Shown here in pieces: positions 1 to 8,853 of a stretch of DNA of 11,059 bases; positions within the stretch are counted from its first letter, which is position 1; every line of letters starts with the position of its first letter. The stretch comes from Parachlamydiaceae bacterium (GTDB lineage Bacteria; Chlamydiota; Chlamydiia; Chlamydiales; Parachlamydiaceae): assembly GCA_030679615.1 (NCBI GenBank), contig JAUXSJ010000265.1:1-11059 (forward strand), read 5' to 3'. The notes below the pieces were generated by a model. It made no database searches. It was given only the letters and a program-made list of their open reading frames with translations, and was not told the DNA's origin. The position numbers and the translations under genes were made by a program.

Positions 1-155
1 CTGATGACATTGAGCGAAGCGGAGGCTAAGTGAAATCAAAAAAACATTGAGTCCTGTGAGGACGGCATTTACGCCTCGATTAATAATAACATTTTTTAAC
101 TTAATACCATTGCGCGTATTAGGCAAGTAGCAGTATTCCACATATACCCTAAATA
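1..155. other. Non-coding stretch downstream of the operon, no gene supported
   Basis: AT-rich sequence with no open frame of useful length on either strand. Small features only: an 8-bp direct repeat ACATTGAG at 7-14 and 44-51, and a 5-bp stem with a GTG loop at 51-63 (GTCCT/AGGAC). The first 30 or so bases could be the tail of a neighbouring gene cut by the window edge, but too little is visible to decide. No promoter or terminator is evident. Confidence 0.5.
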
Positions 156-308
156 TATAGTCGATTAAATTGAAATGATACATTTTTACGCGTGAAAGCC
201 TCAGGATTGATCGATCGTAACTAAGCCAATATTAGAAATATGGGGTTAGTTACGATCGATCAATCCTCACGCTGTAAAAATGTATCATTTCAAATTTAAT
301 CGACTATA
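156..308. repeat. Palindromic element E1 (153 bp)
   Basis: The arms at 156-224 and 246-308 are nearly perfect reverse complements. Both begin TATAGTCGATTAAA when read inward. Differences are two 1-nt indels and an 8-nt block (AAAGCCTC or an equivalent frame) present near 195-202 but missing from the right arm. The centre at 227-243 continues the pairing (CAATATT, AGA, AATATGG), so the whole unit can fold on itself. Inner-arm bases 190-217 match E4 bases 9157-9184 at 22 of 28 positions, at the same offset (34 nt) from the arm start. The centre matches that of E3 almost base for base. No flanking target duplication is visible. I infer a diverged member of the E1-E4 family; the exact ends are uncertain. 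Confidence 0.85.
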
Positions 309-340
309 ACTCTGAAAATATTTTATTTAAAAATATAGGT

Positions 341-372
341 AAAAAAAAGCCGTTATTTCTAACGGCTTTTTA
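341..372 (-). terminator. Rho-independent terminator of the rpoC operon end
   Basis: A perfect 7-bp stem, GCCGTTA (349-355) and TAACGGC (360-366), encloses a 4-nt loop. On the minus strand it is followed by eight T residues (complement of 341-348), about 30 nt beyond the rpoC stop codon. On the plus strand the stem is followed by TTTTT (367-371), so it could also work in the other direction. It marks the end of the rplA-rpoC transcription unit. Confidence 0.93.
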
Positions 373-395
373 TTATCTAGACTGGTGATTTCTGT

Positions 396-3300
396 CTATG
401 CAGCTGGTGCGACTGGAGGCTTATCCTCAAAATCGAATACCAACTCTTCTTCGTATTCCCTATCCACAAACTTCTTCACTCGCTTATGATACTCAAATCC
501 AGTTCCGCCAGGAATGATATGACCCATAATCACGTTTTCTTTAAAGCCCATGAGATAGTCTGTCTTACCTGCACAAGCTGCTTCTGTCAATACACGAGTT
601 GTGTCTTGGAATGAAGCGGCTGAAATAAAGGATTCAGTACTTAAAGAAGCTTTTGTAATTCCTAAAAGAACCGGAGTTGCCTGTGCCGGCTTTCCACCTT
701 CACGTGAAACCTTCAAGTTCTCTTTTTCAAATTCTTTTTTATCTACTTCTTCACCATATAATAAGCTTGTATCACCTGGATCAATCACACGAACTTTTTT
801 CAACATCTGACGAACAATAATTTCAATATGTTTATCATTAATATCTACCCCTTGAAGGCGATAAACTTCTTGAATTTGATTCACTAGATATTTCTGAAGT
901 TCACGTACACCGCAAATTTCAAGAATTTCATGAGGAATGACTAAACCATCTGTCAATTGTTGACCCTTAACTAAGTGGTCACCTTTTTGAACAATCAAGT
1001 GTTTTGTATGAGGAATTAAATGTTCCTCTTCCATTCCGGTCATTTCATCTCTAACAACGACAATACGTTTGTTTTTCTGAACGCCACGGAAGTCAACTAC
1101 CCCGTCAATTTTAGCAATTTCAGCAGAATCTTTAGGCTTACGCGCTTCGCACAATTCAGCAACCCGCGGTAATCCCCCCGTAATATCCTTCGTTTTGATC
1201 GCGCTTCGAGGCAGACGTGCTAGACCTTTACCGGCTGTCGCATATTCCCCTTCTCCTACGGAAATAATTGCTCCTGCTGGCAATGGATAAGTTCCCACCA
1301 ATTCTTCAAAGGCTTGGTCAGAATAAATAGCAATCTGCGGATGAAGTTCTCCACGATGTTGCTTAACTAAAAGCTCCGTCTGACCTGTTTGCTTATTCAC
1401 ATCTTTTTCAGTTGACAATCCTTCTACAAGATCTTCATAACGTACATATCCAGGACGATCGCAAATAATTGGAATACTATGCTGTTCGCATTCCGCTACA
1501 CGTTCATTAGGGTGAACTAAAGAACCGTCTGCTTTTAATATCTTTGTTCCCAACTCAATTGTAAATGATTGTAAAGGCTCAATCGATTTTGTGCTTAAAA
1601 GTTTTTTATACTCTTCAAGCGTACGACCTTCATCTCTAACAATATTTAAACGACCGTTTTTATTTAAAGTAACCCAAAAACCTTCTTCAGTTTTAACTGT
1701 TCGAAGATCTGAATAGACAAGAATTCCTTTAAATTCAGATAAAATCTCAGGATTAATTGTAACAGAAGCAATCCCTCCTAAACGGAAAGTACGCATCGTC
1801 AACTGAGTTCCAGGTTCACCAATTGACTGTGCAGCAATGATTCCAACTGCTTCACCCATTCCAATCGGACGACTATTGGCCAAATTGATTCCATAACATT
1901 TTGCACAAACACCACGTTTTGTTTCACATGTCAATGCAGAACGAATACGGATATTTTCAATACTGGAGTCGTCAATCGCTTCAGCTTGAAAAACGGTCAA
2001 TGTATCGCCAGTTTTCGCAATGAGCTTTGTGCTATCACCCGGTTGATAAATATCTTCACAAAGAGTTCTTCCAAAGATACGATCTTTTAAAGGTAACAAC
2101 TCTTCTTGACCTTGCTTAATCGCTGACACATCAATTCCATTTAATGTACCGCAATCTTCTTCTGTAATAATTACATCTTGAGCAACATCAACAAGACGAC
2201 GTGTTAAATAACCAGAGTCAGCAGTTTTAAGGGCTGTATCCGCCAATCCTTTACGCGCACCGTGAGAAGAAATTGAAAATTCAATAACAGAAAGACCTTC
2301 ACGGAAATTCGATGTAATTGGAGATTCAATAATATCACCAGATGGTTTCGCCATCAATCCGCGCAAGGCACCTAACTGACGTAACTGAGATTTGTTACCA
2401 CGAGCACCGGAGTCCATCATTAAATAAAGTGGATTCATTTTACTATCTTCAACAGCACTGATCAGCTTGAATAGTTCTTCAGATAATACATCTGAAACTT
2501 CTGTCCAAACTCCAATTGTCTTAGATTTTCTCTCACCTTCAGTAATAATACCATCTTCGTATTGTTTACGAATAACAGCTACACGCTCATGAGCATCATG
2601 TAAGATTTTTTGTTTAATTTGCGGGATCTTTACATCACATACACCCATTGAAAGAGCAGATTTTGTTGCTTCCGCAAATCCCAATGTTTTTAAGTTATCT
2701 AAAAAGCGAACTGTACTTTCCAATCCAGCTTTTTTATAACATTGCATGATCAGCTCACCCATTTTTTTCGTTGGCAAGCTGTAGTTTTGGAACCCTAATT
2801 CTTCAGGAACAATTGTATTGAAAACTACACGTCCAGGTGTCGTTTCAATGATTCCATTTTTTGTACGCAATTTAATTTTTTCATGAATTCTAAATCCACG
2901 ATTGTAGTCACAACGATTTCCGCCTGTTTCACTTGGGCGATCTTCATACCAGTTATAACTTCCACTCGCTTGTAGAGCTAATAATACCTCTTCTGCATCA
3001 CGAAATACTCTTGTTTTTAGCCCGTGATCTTCACGAATGTAAAGAGGATCCAACATCAGATAATAAAGACCTAAAGTCATATCTTGAGAAGGAACAGCTA
3101 CAGGTTTTCCAGATGAAGGCAAGAATATATTATCCGGCGCCATCATTAACAACTTAGCTTCCAATTGTGCTTCAACAGATAAAGGCACGTAAACCGCCAT
3201 TTGGTCACCGTCAAAGTCCGCGTTAAAAGCAGAGCAGACGAGAGGATGGATACGAATCGCTTTACCTTCGATCAACACAGGTTCAAATGCTTGAATTCCA

Positions 3301-4583
3301 AGACGATGCAAAGTAGGAGCACGGTTAAGTAAAACAGGGTGCCCTTTAATAATATCTTCTAATACATCCCAAACTTCTGGAGCATGACGTTGAATCATTT
3401 TCTTCGCAGAACGAATTGTATAGACATAACCTAAGTCTTTTAGTCGTTTAACAATAAACGGTTCAAAAAGCTCTAAAGCCATTAATTTTGGAAGTCCACA
3501 CTGATTAAACTTTAATTCCGGTCCGACGATAATCACAGAACGACCCGAGTAATCCACACGTTTACCCAAAAGGTTTTGTCTAAAGCGTCCTTGCTTTCCT
3601 TTTAACATCTCTGAAAGAGATTTTAAAGGTCGATTTCCAGCACCCATAACAGGATGACCATGACGACCGTTATCAAATAGAGCATCGACAGCTTCTTGCA
3701 GCATTCTCTTTTCGTTACGAATAATCACTTCCGGAGTCTTCAACTTCAGAATTGCTTTTAAACGATTATTACGATTAATAACTCGGCGATAAAGATCATT
3801 TAAGTCTGACGTAGCAAAACGTCCACCATCCAAAGGAACTAATGGTCGCAAATCTGGTGGAATGACAGGCACGCAAGACATGACCATCCATTCAGGCCTA
3901 TTGTCAGAAGAGACAAAAGACTCAATGATCTTCAATCGTTTTGCAAGCTTCATTCTTGCTTGTTGCGATTTCGTTTTACGTAGTTTTTCTTTTAAATCAA
4001 CCAATTGAGTATGTAAATCTTCAGACACTAACAAGTCTCGAATCGCTTCTCCACCCATTTTTGCGACAAAAGCATCGCGACCCCATTTTTCTTGAGCTTC
4101 CCGATATTCTGAATCATTTAAAAGTTGTTTTTTTTCTAAATCAGTTTGACCTGGTTCAATGACGACATACTCTTCATAGTAAATAATTCTTTCAAGGTCA
4201 GCTGCAGTCATTCCCAATACGTTACCGATTCGAGAAGGCATTGTTTTAAAGAACCAAATATGTACAACAGGAACGGCTAAATCAATATGAGCCATTCTTT
4301 CACGACGAACTTTTGATAAAGTCACCTCTACGCCGCAACGATCGCACACAATTCCTTTGTGCTTAATTTTCTTATATTTTCCGCAAGCGCATTCCCAATC
4401 GCGTGTAGGCCCAAAAATCTTTTCGCAGAAAAGTCCACCTTTTTCAGGCTTAATCGTACGATAATTGACCGTTTCAGGTTTTTTGATTTCTCCGCAAGAC
4501 CATTTATAACGAATGATATCATCAGAGGCGATCTTGATGGTTAATTTATCAAATTGCCCTTCTTTCTGACTTCCTTCAGACAT
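396..4583 (-). CDS. rpoC: DNA-directed RNA polymerase subunit beta'
   Basis: Largest subunit of cytoplasmic RNA polymerase, forming the clamp and the catalytic Mg site with beta. Its 1395 aa match the chlamydial length. Visible motifs are the N-terminal zinc site C65/C67/C80/C83; the catalytic NADFDGDQM box from N454, with Mg-binding D456, D458 and D460; the second zinc site C811/C886/C893/C896; the bridge helix around D782 (DTALKTADSGYLTRRL); and a trigger loop near 930-936. A long insertion separates the trigger-loop halves (second half TKDITGGLPRV around 1131), like the SI3 insertion of E. coli. The oddity is MRTFR: residue 934 (codon 1782-1784, CGT) is Arg where E. coli has His936. AGGAG at 4590-4594 lies 6 nt before the ATG. 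The stop is TAG at 396-398. It is separated from rpoB by an unusually wide 289-nt gap that contains E2. Confidence 0.99.
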   Translation of the reverse strand: MSEGSQKEGQFDKLTIKIASDDIIRYKWSCGEIKKPETVNYRTIKPEKGGLFCEKIFGPTRDWECACGKYKKIKHKGIVCDRCGVEVTLSKVRRERMAHIDLAVPVVHIWFFKTMPSRIGNVLGMTAADLERIIYYEEYVVIEPGQTDLEKKQLLNDSEYREAQEKWGRDAFVAKMGGEAIRDLLVSEDLHTQLVDLKEKLRKTKSQQARMKLAKRLKIIESFVSSDNRPEWMVMSCVPVIPPDLRPLVPLDGGRFATSDLNDLYRRVINRNNRLKAILKLKTPEVIIRNEKRMLQEAVDALFDNGRHGHPVMGAGNRPLKSLSEMLKGKQGRFRQNLLGKRVDYSGRSVIIVGPELKFNQCGLPKLMALELFEPFIVKRLKDLGYVYTIRSAKKMIQRHAPEVWDVLEDIIKGHPVLLNRAPTLHRLGIQAFEPVLIEGKAIRIHPLVCSAFNADFDGDQMAVYVPLSVEAQLEAKLLMMAPDNIFLPSSGKPVAVPSQDMTLGLYYLMLDPLYIREDHGLKTRVFRDAEEVLLALQASGSYNWYEDRPSETGGNRCDYNRGFRIHEKIKLRTKNGIIETTPGRVVFNTIVPEELGFQNYSLPTKKMGELIMQCYKKAGLESTVRFLDNLKTLGFAEATKSALSMGVCDVKIPQIKQKILHDAHERVAVIRKQYEDGIITEGERKSKTIGVWTEVSDVLSEELFKLISAVEDSKMNPLYLMMDSGARGNKSQLRQLGALRGLMAKPSGDIIESPITSNFREGLSVIEFSISSHGARKGLADTALKTADSGYLTRRLVDVAQDVIITEEDCGTLNGIDVSAIKQGQEELLPLKDRIFGRTLCEDIYQPGDSTKLIAKTGDTLTVFQAEAIDDSSIENIRIRSALTCETKRGVCAKCYGINLANSRPIGMGEAVGIIAAQSIGEPGTQLTMRTFRLGGIASVTINPEILSEFKGILVYSDLRTVKTEEGFWVTLNKNGRLNIVRDEGRTLEEYKKLLSTKSIEPLQSFTIELGTKILKADGSLVHPNERVAECEQHSIPIICDRPGYVRYEDLVEGLSTEKDVNKQTGQTELLVKQHRGELHPQIAIYSDQAFEELVGTYPLPAGAIISVGEGEYATAGKGLARLPRSAIKTKDITGGLPRVAELCEARKPKDSAEIAKIDGVVDFRGVQKNKRIVVVRDEMTGMEEEHLIPHTKHLIVQKGDHLVKGQQLTDGLVIPHEILEICGVRELQKYLVNQIQEVYRLQGVDINDKHIEIIVRQMLKKVRVIDPGDTSLLYGEEVDKKEFEKENLKVSREGGKPAQATPVLLGITKASLSTESFISAASFQDTTRVLTEAACAGKTDYLMGFKENVIMGHIIPGGTGFEYHKRVKKFVDREYEEELVFDFEDKPPVAPAA

Positions 4584-4589
4584 GCATGT

Positions 4590-4594
4590 CTCCT
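4590..4594 (-). promoter_or_regulatory. Ribosome binding site of rpoC
   Basis: AGGAG on the minus strand, 6 nt upstream of the ATG at 4583-4581. It supports this start. A second ATG at 4587-4585 is closer to the site but reaches a stop after three codons. Confidence 0.85.
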
Positions 4595-4644
4595 AAAAAT
4601 GAATTTAAAGTATTAAAGCCAAGATGCAAATGATCACTATTTAA

Positions 4645-4805
4645 GAACCTGTTTAATGTCTTCGATCGGATGATTTGTGTGCTAAAATTCGTTACAAGCT
4701 CACAAAAATTTTTTGCAATATTTATGAATATTCCGAAAAATTTTTGCGAGTTTTTAGTAAATTTATAGCAGCAAAGCATCCTGATCATAAATATTAAACA
4801 GGTTC
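4645..4805. mobile_element. Palindromic MITE-like element E2 (161 bp) between rpoB and rpoC
   Basis: The tips are inverted repeats, GAACCTGTTTAAT on the left and its complement on the right. The arms stay imperfectly complementary for about 75 nt each, meeting at a centre CAATATT-TAT-GAATATT (4716-4734). Both sides are flanked by TAA (4642-4644 and 4806-4808), consistent with a 3-bp target duplication. There is no coding capacity. The size, tip type (GARCCTGTTT), TAA flanks and inner CGCAAAAA block resemble E3. I infer a non-autonomous insertion-sequence derivative. The 3-bp TNA-type target recalls some IS5-family groups, but no transposase is present to confirm that. It lies within the operon, so its RNA hairpin would be part of any rpoB-rpoC transcript. 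Confidence 0.75.
4762..4770 (-). promoter_or_regulatory. Candidate extended -10 promoter inside E2, reading toward rpoC
   Basis: On the minus strand TGCTATAAA fits the extended -10 pattern TGnTATAAT with one mismatch. The hexamer 17 nt upstream (TTATGA) is a poor -35. A start near 4755 would give a leader of about 170 nt before rpoC. This is a sequence match only, in AT-rich DNA where chance matches are common. Confidence 0.25.
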
Positions 4806-4842
4806 TAAGAATAATCATTTTATTCATCGTTACGAACTTGTC

Positions 4843-4865
4843 GTGTGATGACTCGGTCATCACAC
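4843..4865. other. Perfect 10-bp hairpin directly after the rpoB stop codon
   Basis: GTGTGATGAC (4843-4852) pairs perfectly with GTCATCACAC (4856-4865) around a 3-nt loop, 7 nt beyond the rpoB TAA. On the rpoB strand it is followed by GACAAG, not by a U run, so it does not look like an intrinsic terminator. It could be an mRNA 3'-end stabiliser, a processing site or a pausing hairpin; the sequence does not say which. Confidence 0.6.
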
Positions 4866-4872
4866 AACTATA

Positions 4873-7800
4873 TTATTTCTCTTCTACTACCTCTGTAGAG
4901 ACGTTTAAACCTAAGGCTTGCATCTCTTTTATCAATACGTTGAATGATTCAGGTGTACTTGGATCTAGTAAGTTATCTCCTCTTACAATGGCTGCATAAA
5001 TTCTTGTACGTCCAGCCACGTCATCGGATTTTACCGTCATTAACTCTTGTAACAAGTTAGCTGCTCCATAAGCTTCCGCAGCCCATACTTCCATCTCTCC
5101 AAATCGTTGTCCTCCCATTTGAGCTTTACCACCCAAAGGTTGTTGAGTAACAAGAGAGTAAGGACCCACTGCGCGAGCGTGAATTTTATCAGCAACTAAG
5201 TGACCCAGTTTCAACATATAAATGTAACCGACCACTACTGTGTTATCGAATCTTTCACCCGTACAGCCGTCAAATAGATAAAATTTACCATCTGAAGGTA
5301 AGCCTTGTTGAACCATCATTTCCCAAATTTTCTCTTCTGGGAATCCTTCAAAAACAGGGCTCTTTACATGAATTCCAGCATGTTTAGCTGCAATTCCAAG
5401 ATGAGTTTCAAATAACTGACCCATGTTCATACGTGAAGGTACCCCTAACGGATTAAGGATAATTTCAATAGGTTGGCCAGTAGCTAAATAAGGCATGTCG
5501 GCTTCAGGAACAATTTTTGAAACTACCCCTTTATTACCGTGGCGACCCGCCATTTTATCACCTACTTGAAGCTTACGCTTTGTCGCTACATAAACTTTAA
5601 CTTGATGAATGACACCAATTTCAAGATCTGTATCTCCTTTACGTAAATACTCAAGTTGAGTTTTGTACTGAGTTTCTTCTGTTTGATTAGCAATTTCATA
5701 ATCATGTAAAACTTGTCTCAATAACTGATAAATTTCATTATCATGCATTAACAAATCTGCTACATTTTCTCTTTCAATTGCTTCGATTAAATCTTGGGAA
5801 ATATGACTTCCTTCTTCAATCAAAATTTCAGCTGTTCGTCGATGAATGATATTTCCAGGTGCTATTTCATTTAATAAAAGAGCTCCTACTTTTTCATGCT
5901 TCTCTGTTTTTAAACGAGCGAGTTCAGCTTTATGATCTCTTTGGATAGCTTTTAATTTAGCGGCTTCTTCAACCAATTCATCATTGGTCTTATTGGAGAC
6001 ACTATTGCGTCTAGTAAAGAGTTTCACACCGATGACTACACCTTCTGTTCCAGGAGGAGCACTTAAAGAAGCGTCTTTTACATCTGAAGCTTTATCACCA
6101 AAAATGGCTCTCAAAAGCCTTTCCTCTGGAGCTAATTCTGTTTCAGATTTTGGAGTAATTTTACCTACTAAAATATCGCCTGGCTTAACTTCAGCTCCAA
6201 CGCGAATAATTCCATCATCTCCTAAATTACGTAAGGCTTCTTCGGAAACATTTGGAATATCCCGAGTAATTTCTTCCTTACCTAATTTCGTATCTCTTGC
6301 AGTGAGTTCGAATTCTTCAATGTAAATTGAAGTGAAGTAATCTTCACGCAATAATTTTTCAGAGATAATGATCGCATCTTCATAGTTATAACCAAACCAA
6401 GGCATAAAGGCGACAAGGACATTACGACCTAACGCAACTTCACCCTTATCAATCGCAGGACCATCAGCAATGACGTCACCTGCTTTAATTTTATCACCCA
6501 TTTCACATAAAGGTTGCTGATTAATGCATGTACCGGCATTTGAACGGATGAATTTTTTTAATAAATATGTTTTTTTCTCCATACGGTTATCGTCAGGAGA
6601 AATGACAATTTTCAATCCATCTACATATTCAACAACTCCGTCTTCTAAAGCAATAACAACTGCCCCAGAGTCACGAGCTGCTCTTGCTTCCAATCCTGTT
6701 CCAACAATCGGAGCTTCAGGTTTTAGCAAAGGAACCCCTTGACGTTGCATGTTTGAACCCATCAATGCACGGTTCGCATCATCATGCTCAAGGAATGGAA
6801 TTAATCCAGTGACAATAGAAATCAATTGTTTCGGAGAAACGTCCATATGCGTTACATTTTTCGTGTCTGTCTCGAACTGCTCACCACGATAACGTACCCA
6901 ACAAATAGGATCGCGGAACATATGATATTCATCAAGAGGTGCAGAAGCCTGAGCGATAATACACTGCTCTTCATGATCAGCTGTCATGTATTCGATTTCA
7001 TCCGTGACAACACCATCCCTTACGATACGATAAGGAGTTTCGATAAATCCAAACTCATTAATTTTCGCGAAAGAAGAAAGAGATGAGATCAAACCAATGT
7101 TTGGTCCTTCAGGTGTTTCAATTGGACAAATACGTCCATAATGACTTGTATGCACGTCACGAACTTCGAAACCAGCTCTATCACGATTTAAACCACCTGG
7201 CCCAAGGGAAGAAAGACGACGCTTATGCGTTAATTCTGCCACAGGATTTGCTTGGTCCATAAATTGAGACAACTGAGAACGACCAAAGAAATCTTTTAAG
7301 ACCCCAGATAGACCTTTTGCTGAAACAATTTTTCCAGGAGTAAGCGTATCAGAAGAAAAATCAAACAGGTTCATGCGTTCACGAATGATTTTTTCCATTC
7401 TTGCTAAACCAATACGACATTGATTCTGAATTAATTCACCCACTGAACGGACACGACGATTACCTAAATGATCAATGTCATCAATTGACGCTTCTTCAGT
7501 ACCTGTTTTCAACTTCACTAAATACTTTAAAGCACCGATTACATCTTCTTTAGCTAAAGTGACCGTTTGCAAAGTTTCATCATTAATTTCGAAACCTAAT
7601 TTACTATTAAGTTTATAACGACCCACTCGACCTAAATTATAACGCTTAGGATCAAAAAAGAGACGCATAATTGCTGATCTTGCATTAGATAAAGTAGCAG
7701 GTTCACCCGGACGAATTTTACGATAAAAATCTTTTAATGCAGATTCGTAAGAATCTGTAGAATCTTTAGCCAACATTTTGATAATTGGGCTTGTCTCATC

Positions 7801-8640
7801 CGCATCTTCAGCAATTCTAACACTATCAATTCCAGCATCAACAATTCTTTTTAACATGGCTGTAGTCAATTTTTCGGATGCTTTTCCAAAAACTACACCA
7901 GATTCTTCATCAATGACGTCTTGTGCTAAGATTTTACCGACTAATTTGGCAAACTCTTTTTCACTTTTAACTTTGTATTTACGCGTAGTGAAAAATTCTT
8001 CAATAATATCGCTATTTGTCGAGTATCCTAATGCTCTGATAAATGTTGTAGCTAAGATCTTACGACGACGTTTTTTTCGATCAATATAAATATGAATTAA
8101 ATCATTAATATCAAAAGCTCCCTCTAACCAACTTCCTCGATAAGGGATGATACGAAATGAATAAATCACATTACCACGAGAATGCTTCTCCATTTCAAAG
8201 CATATTCCAGGCGAACGATGCAATTGAGAAACAACAACACGTTCCGCACCGTTGATAATAAAGGTCCCTTTGTCAGTCATAACAGGGATTGTTCCCATGT
8301 AGACTTCTTCTTCTTTGATACCAGTTTCGTCAGTTAAACGAAATTTTACCTTCAAAGAAACATTGTAGGTAATTCCTCTACGAATACATTCTTCAGGATT
8401 ATATTTAGGAACTCCTAAGCTGTATGAAATAAACTCAAGAATTGTTTTCTCGTCATAAGATTTTATTGGAAATATTTCTGCAAAAACCTCTTGCAAGCCA
8501 TTCATCTCCCTTTCATCAGGAAACTTATCAGCTTGGAGAAATGAATTATAAGATTTTATTTGAATTTCAATCAGATTAGGAAGATCAATAATTTCTTCTT
8601 GATCATTAAAACTTATACGTTGTGGCGGCCTTTTCAGCAT
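4873..8640 (-). CDS. rpoB: DNA-directed RNA polymerase subunit beta
   Basis: Second-largest subunit of RNA polymerase; it forms the fork and active-centre wall and holds the rifampicin pocket. At 1255 aa it is close to chlamydial RpoB (about 1250) and shorter than E. coli (1342). The rifampicin region runs from about F452: Q459, D462, H472, R475, S477 and L479 correspond to E. coli 513, 516, 526, 529, 531 and 533 and keep the drug-sensitive residues. R454 replaces E. coli S508. The IETPEGPNIGLI signature follows. The active-site lysines of GDKMAGRHGNKG are K1029 and K1037 (E. coli 1065 and 1073). AGGAG at 8650-8654 lies 9 nt before the ATG; the stop is TAA at 4873-4875. It is separated from rplL by 784 nt of terminator and palindromes, so it may depend on readthrough or on its own promoter, which I could not identify. 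Confidence 0.99.
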   Translation of the reverse strand: MLKRPPQRISFNDQEEIIDLPNLIEIQIKSYNSFLQADKFPDEREMNGLQEVFAEIFPIKSYDEKTILEFISYSLGVPKYNPEECIRRGITYNVSLKVKFRLTDETGIKEEEVYMGTIPVMTDKGTFIINGAERVVVSQLHRSPGICFEMEKHSRGNVIYSFRIIPYRGSWLEGAFDINDLIHIYIDRKKRRRKILATTFIRALGYSTNSDIIEEFFTTRKYKVKSEKEFAKLVGKILAQDVIDEESGVVFGKASEKLTTAMLKRIVDAGIDSVRIAEDADETSPIIKMLAKDSTDSYESALKDFYRKIRPGEPATLSNARSAIMRLFFDPKRYNLGRVGRYKLNSKLGFEINDETLQTVTLAKEDVIGALKYLVKLKTGTEEASIDDIDHLGNRRVRSVGELIQNQCRIGLARMEKIIRERMNLFDFSSDTLTPGKIVSAKGLSGVLKDFFGRSQLSQFMDQANPVAELTHKRRLSSLGPGGLNRDRAGFEVRDVHTSHYGRICPIETPEGPNIGLISSLSSFAKINEFGFIETPYRIVRDGVVTDEIEYMTADHEEQCIIAQASAPLDEYHMFRDPICWVRYRGEQFETDTKNVTHMDVSPKQLISIVTGLIPFLEHDDANRALMGSNMQRQGVPLLKPEAPIVGTGLEARAARDSGAVVIALEDGVVEYVDGLKIVISPDDNRMEKKTYLLKKFIRSNAGTCINQQPLCEMGDKIKAGDVIADGPAIDKGEVALGRNVLVAFMPWFGYNYEDAIIISEKLLREDYFTSIYIEEFELTARDTKLGKEEITRDIPNVSEEALRNLGDDGIIRVGAEVKPGDILVGKITPKSETELAPEERLLRAIFGDKASDVKDASLSAPPGTEGVVIGVKLFTRRNSVSNKTNDELVEEAAKLKAIQRDHKAELARLKTEKHEKVGALLLNEIAPGNIIHRRTAEILIEEGSHISQDLIEAIERENVADLLMHDNEIYQLLRQVLHDYEIANQTEETQYKTQLEYLRKGDTDLEIGVIHQVKVYVATKRKLQVGDKMAGRHGNKGVVSKIVPEADMPYLATGQPIEIILNPLGVPSRMNMGQLFETHLGIAAKHAGIHVKSPVFEGFPEEKIWEMMVQQGLPSDGKFYLFDGCTGERFDNTVVVGYIYMLKLGHLVADKIHARAVGPYSLVTQQPLGGKAQMGGQRFGEMEVWAAEAYGAANLLQELMTVKSDDVAGRTRIYAAIVRGDNLLDPSTPESFNVLIKEMQALGLNVSTEVVEEK

Positions 8641-8649
8641 TATGAAGGA

Positions 8650-8654
8650 CTCCT
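8650..8654 (-). promoter_or_regulatory. Ribosome binding site of rpoB
   Basis: AGGAG on the minus strand, 9 nt before the ATG at 8640-8638. It supports the start at MLKRPPQRISF, which is also the expected start of chlamydial RpoB. Confidence 0.8.
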
Positions 8655-8694
8655 ACTAAAACTTTACATGAGACAATTTAGATTTAGGACCTAA

Positions 8695-8853
8695 GAGCCT
8701 GTTTTCAAATTCAAGTGGCCTTTGAATAAGGTCAAAGCATTGCGGTAGATAAATTGCAGATGGGTCAATATTAAAATATGGACCTTTTTGCGATTTTCCA
8801 TCCCTAAGTGCTTTCACAGAATTCAGAGACCGCTTCAATTTGAAAATAGGCTC
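8695..8853. mobile_element. Palindromic MITE-like element E3 (159 bp) upstream of rpoB
   Basis: The tips are GAGCCTGTTTTCAAATT on the left and the complement of GAGCCTATTTTCAAATT on the right. Arms of about 75 nt pair imperfectly around a centre CAATATTAAAATATGG (8766-8781). TAA flanks both ends (8692-8694 and 8854-8856), consistent with a 3-bp target duplication. Read from the right end inward, the arm contains GTGAAAGC, then GGGATGG, then AATCGCAAAAAGG, closely matching the inner arm of E4. No coding capacity is credible. Together with E2 it suggests a transposase-mobilised non-autonomous element. It lies 41 nt upstream of the rpoB ribosome binding site, so it may shape the rpoB leader. Confidence 0.8.

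Noticed and set aside
1..10. Possible first codons of a minus-strand gene (ATG TCA TCA at 10-2), such as tal, which follows rpoC in Chlamydia
   Set aside because: Only three codons are visible and there is no good ribosome binding site upstream; it cannot be told from chance.
1..33. Possible 3' end of a plus-strand gene (two frames stop at 27-33)
   Set aside because: Too short to recognise, and two competing frames look equally plausible.
4576..4863. 95-codon minus-strand ORF in the rpoB-rpoC gap
   Set aside because: It runs through the whole palindrome E2, has no clear ribosome binding site and overlaps the rpoC start; its composition fits chance translation of AT-rich DNA.
7206..7270. Rifampicin-resistance mutation in rpoB
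   Set aside because: The key positions (Q459, D462, H472, R475, S477, L479) carry the sensitive residues; differences such as R454 look like lineage variation.
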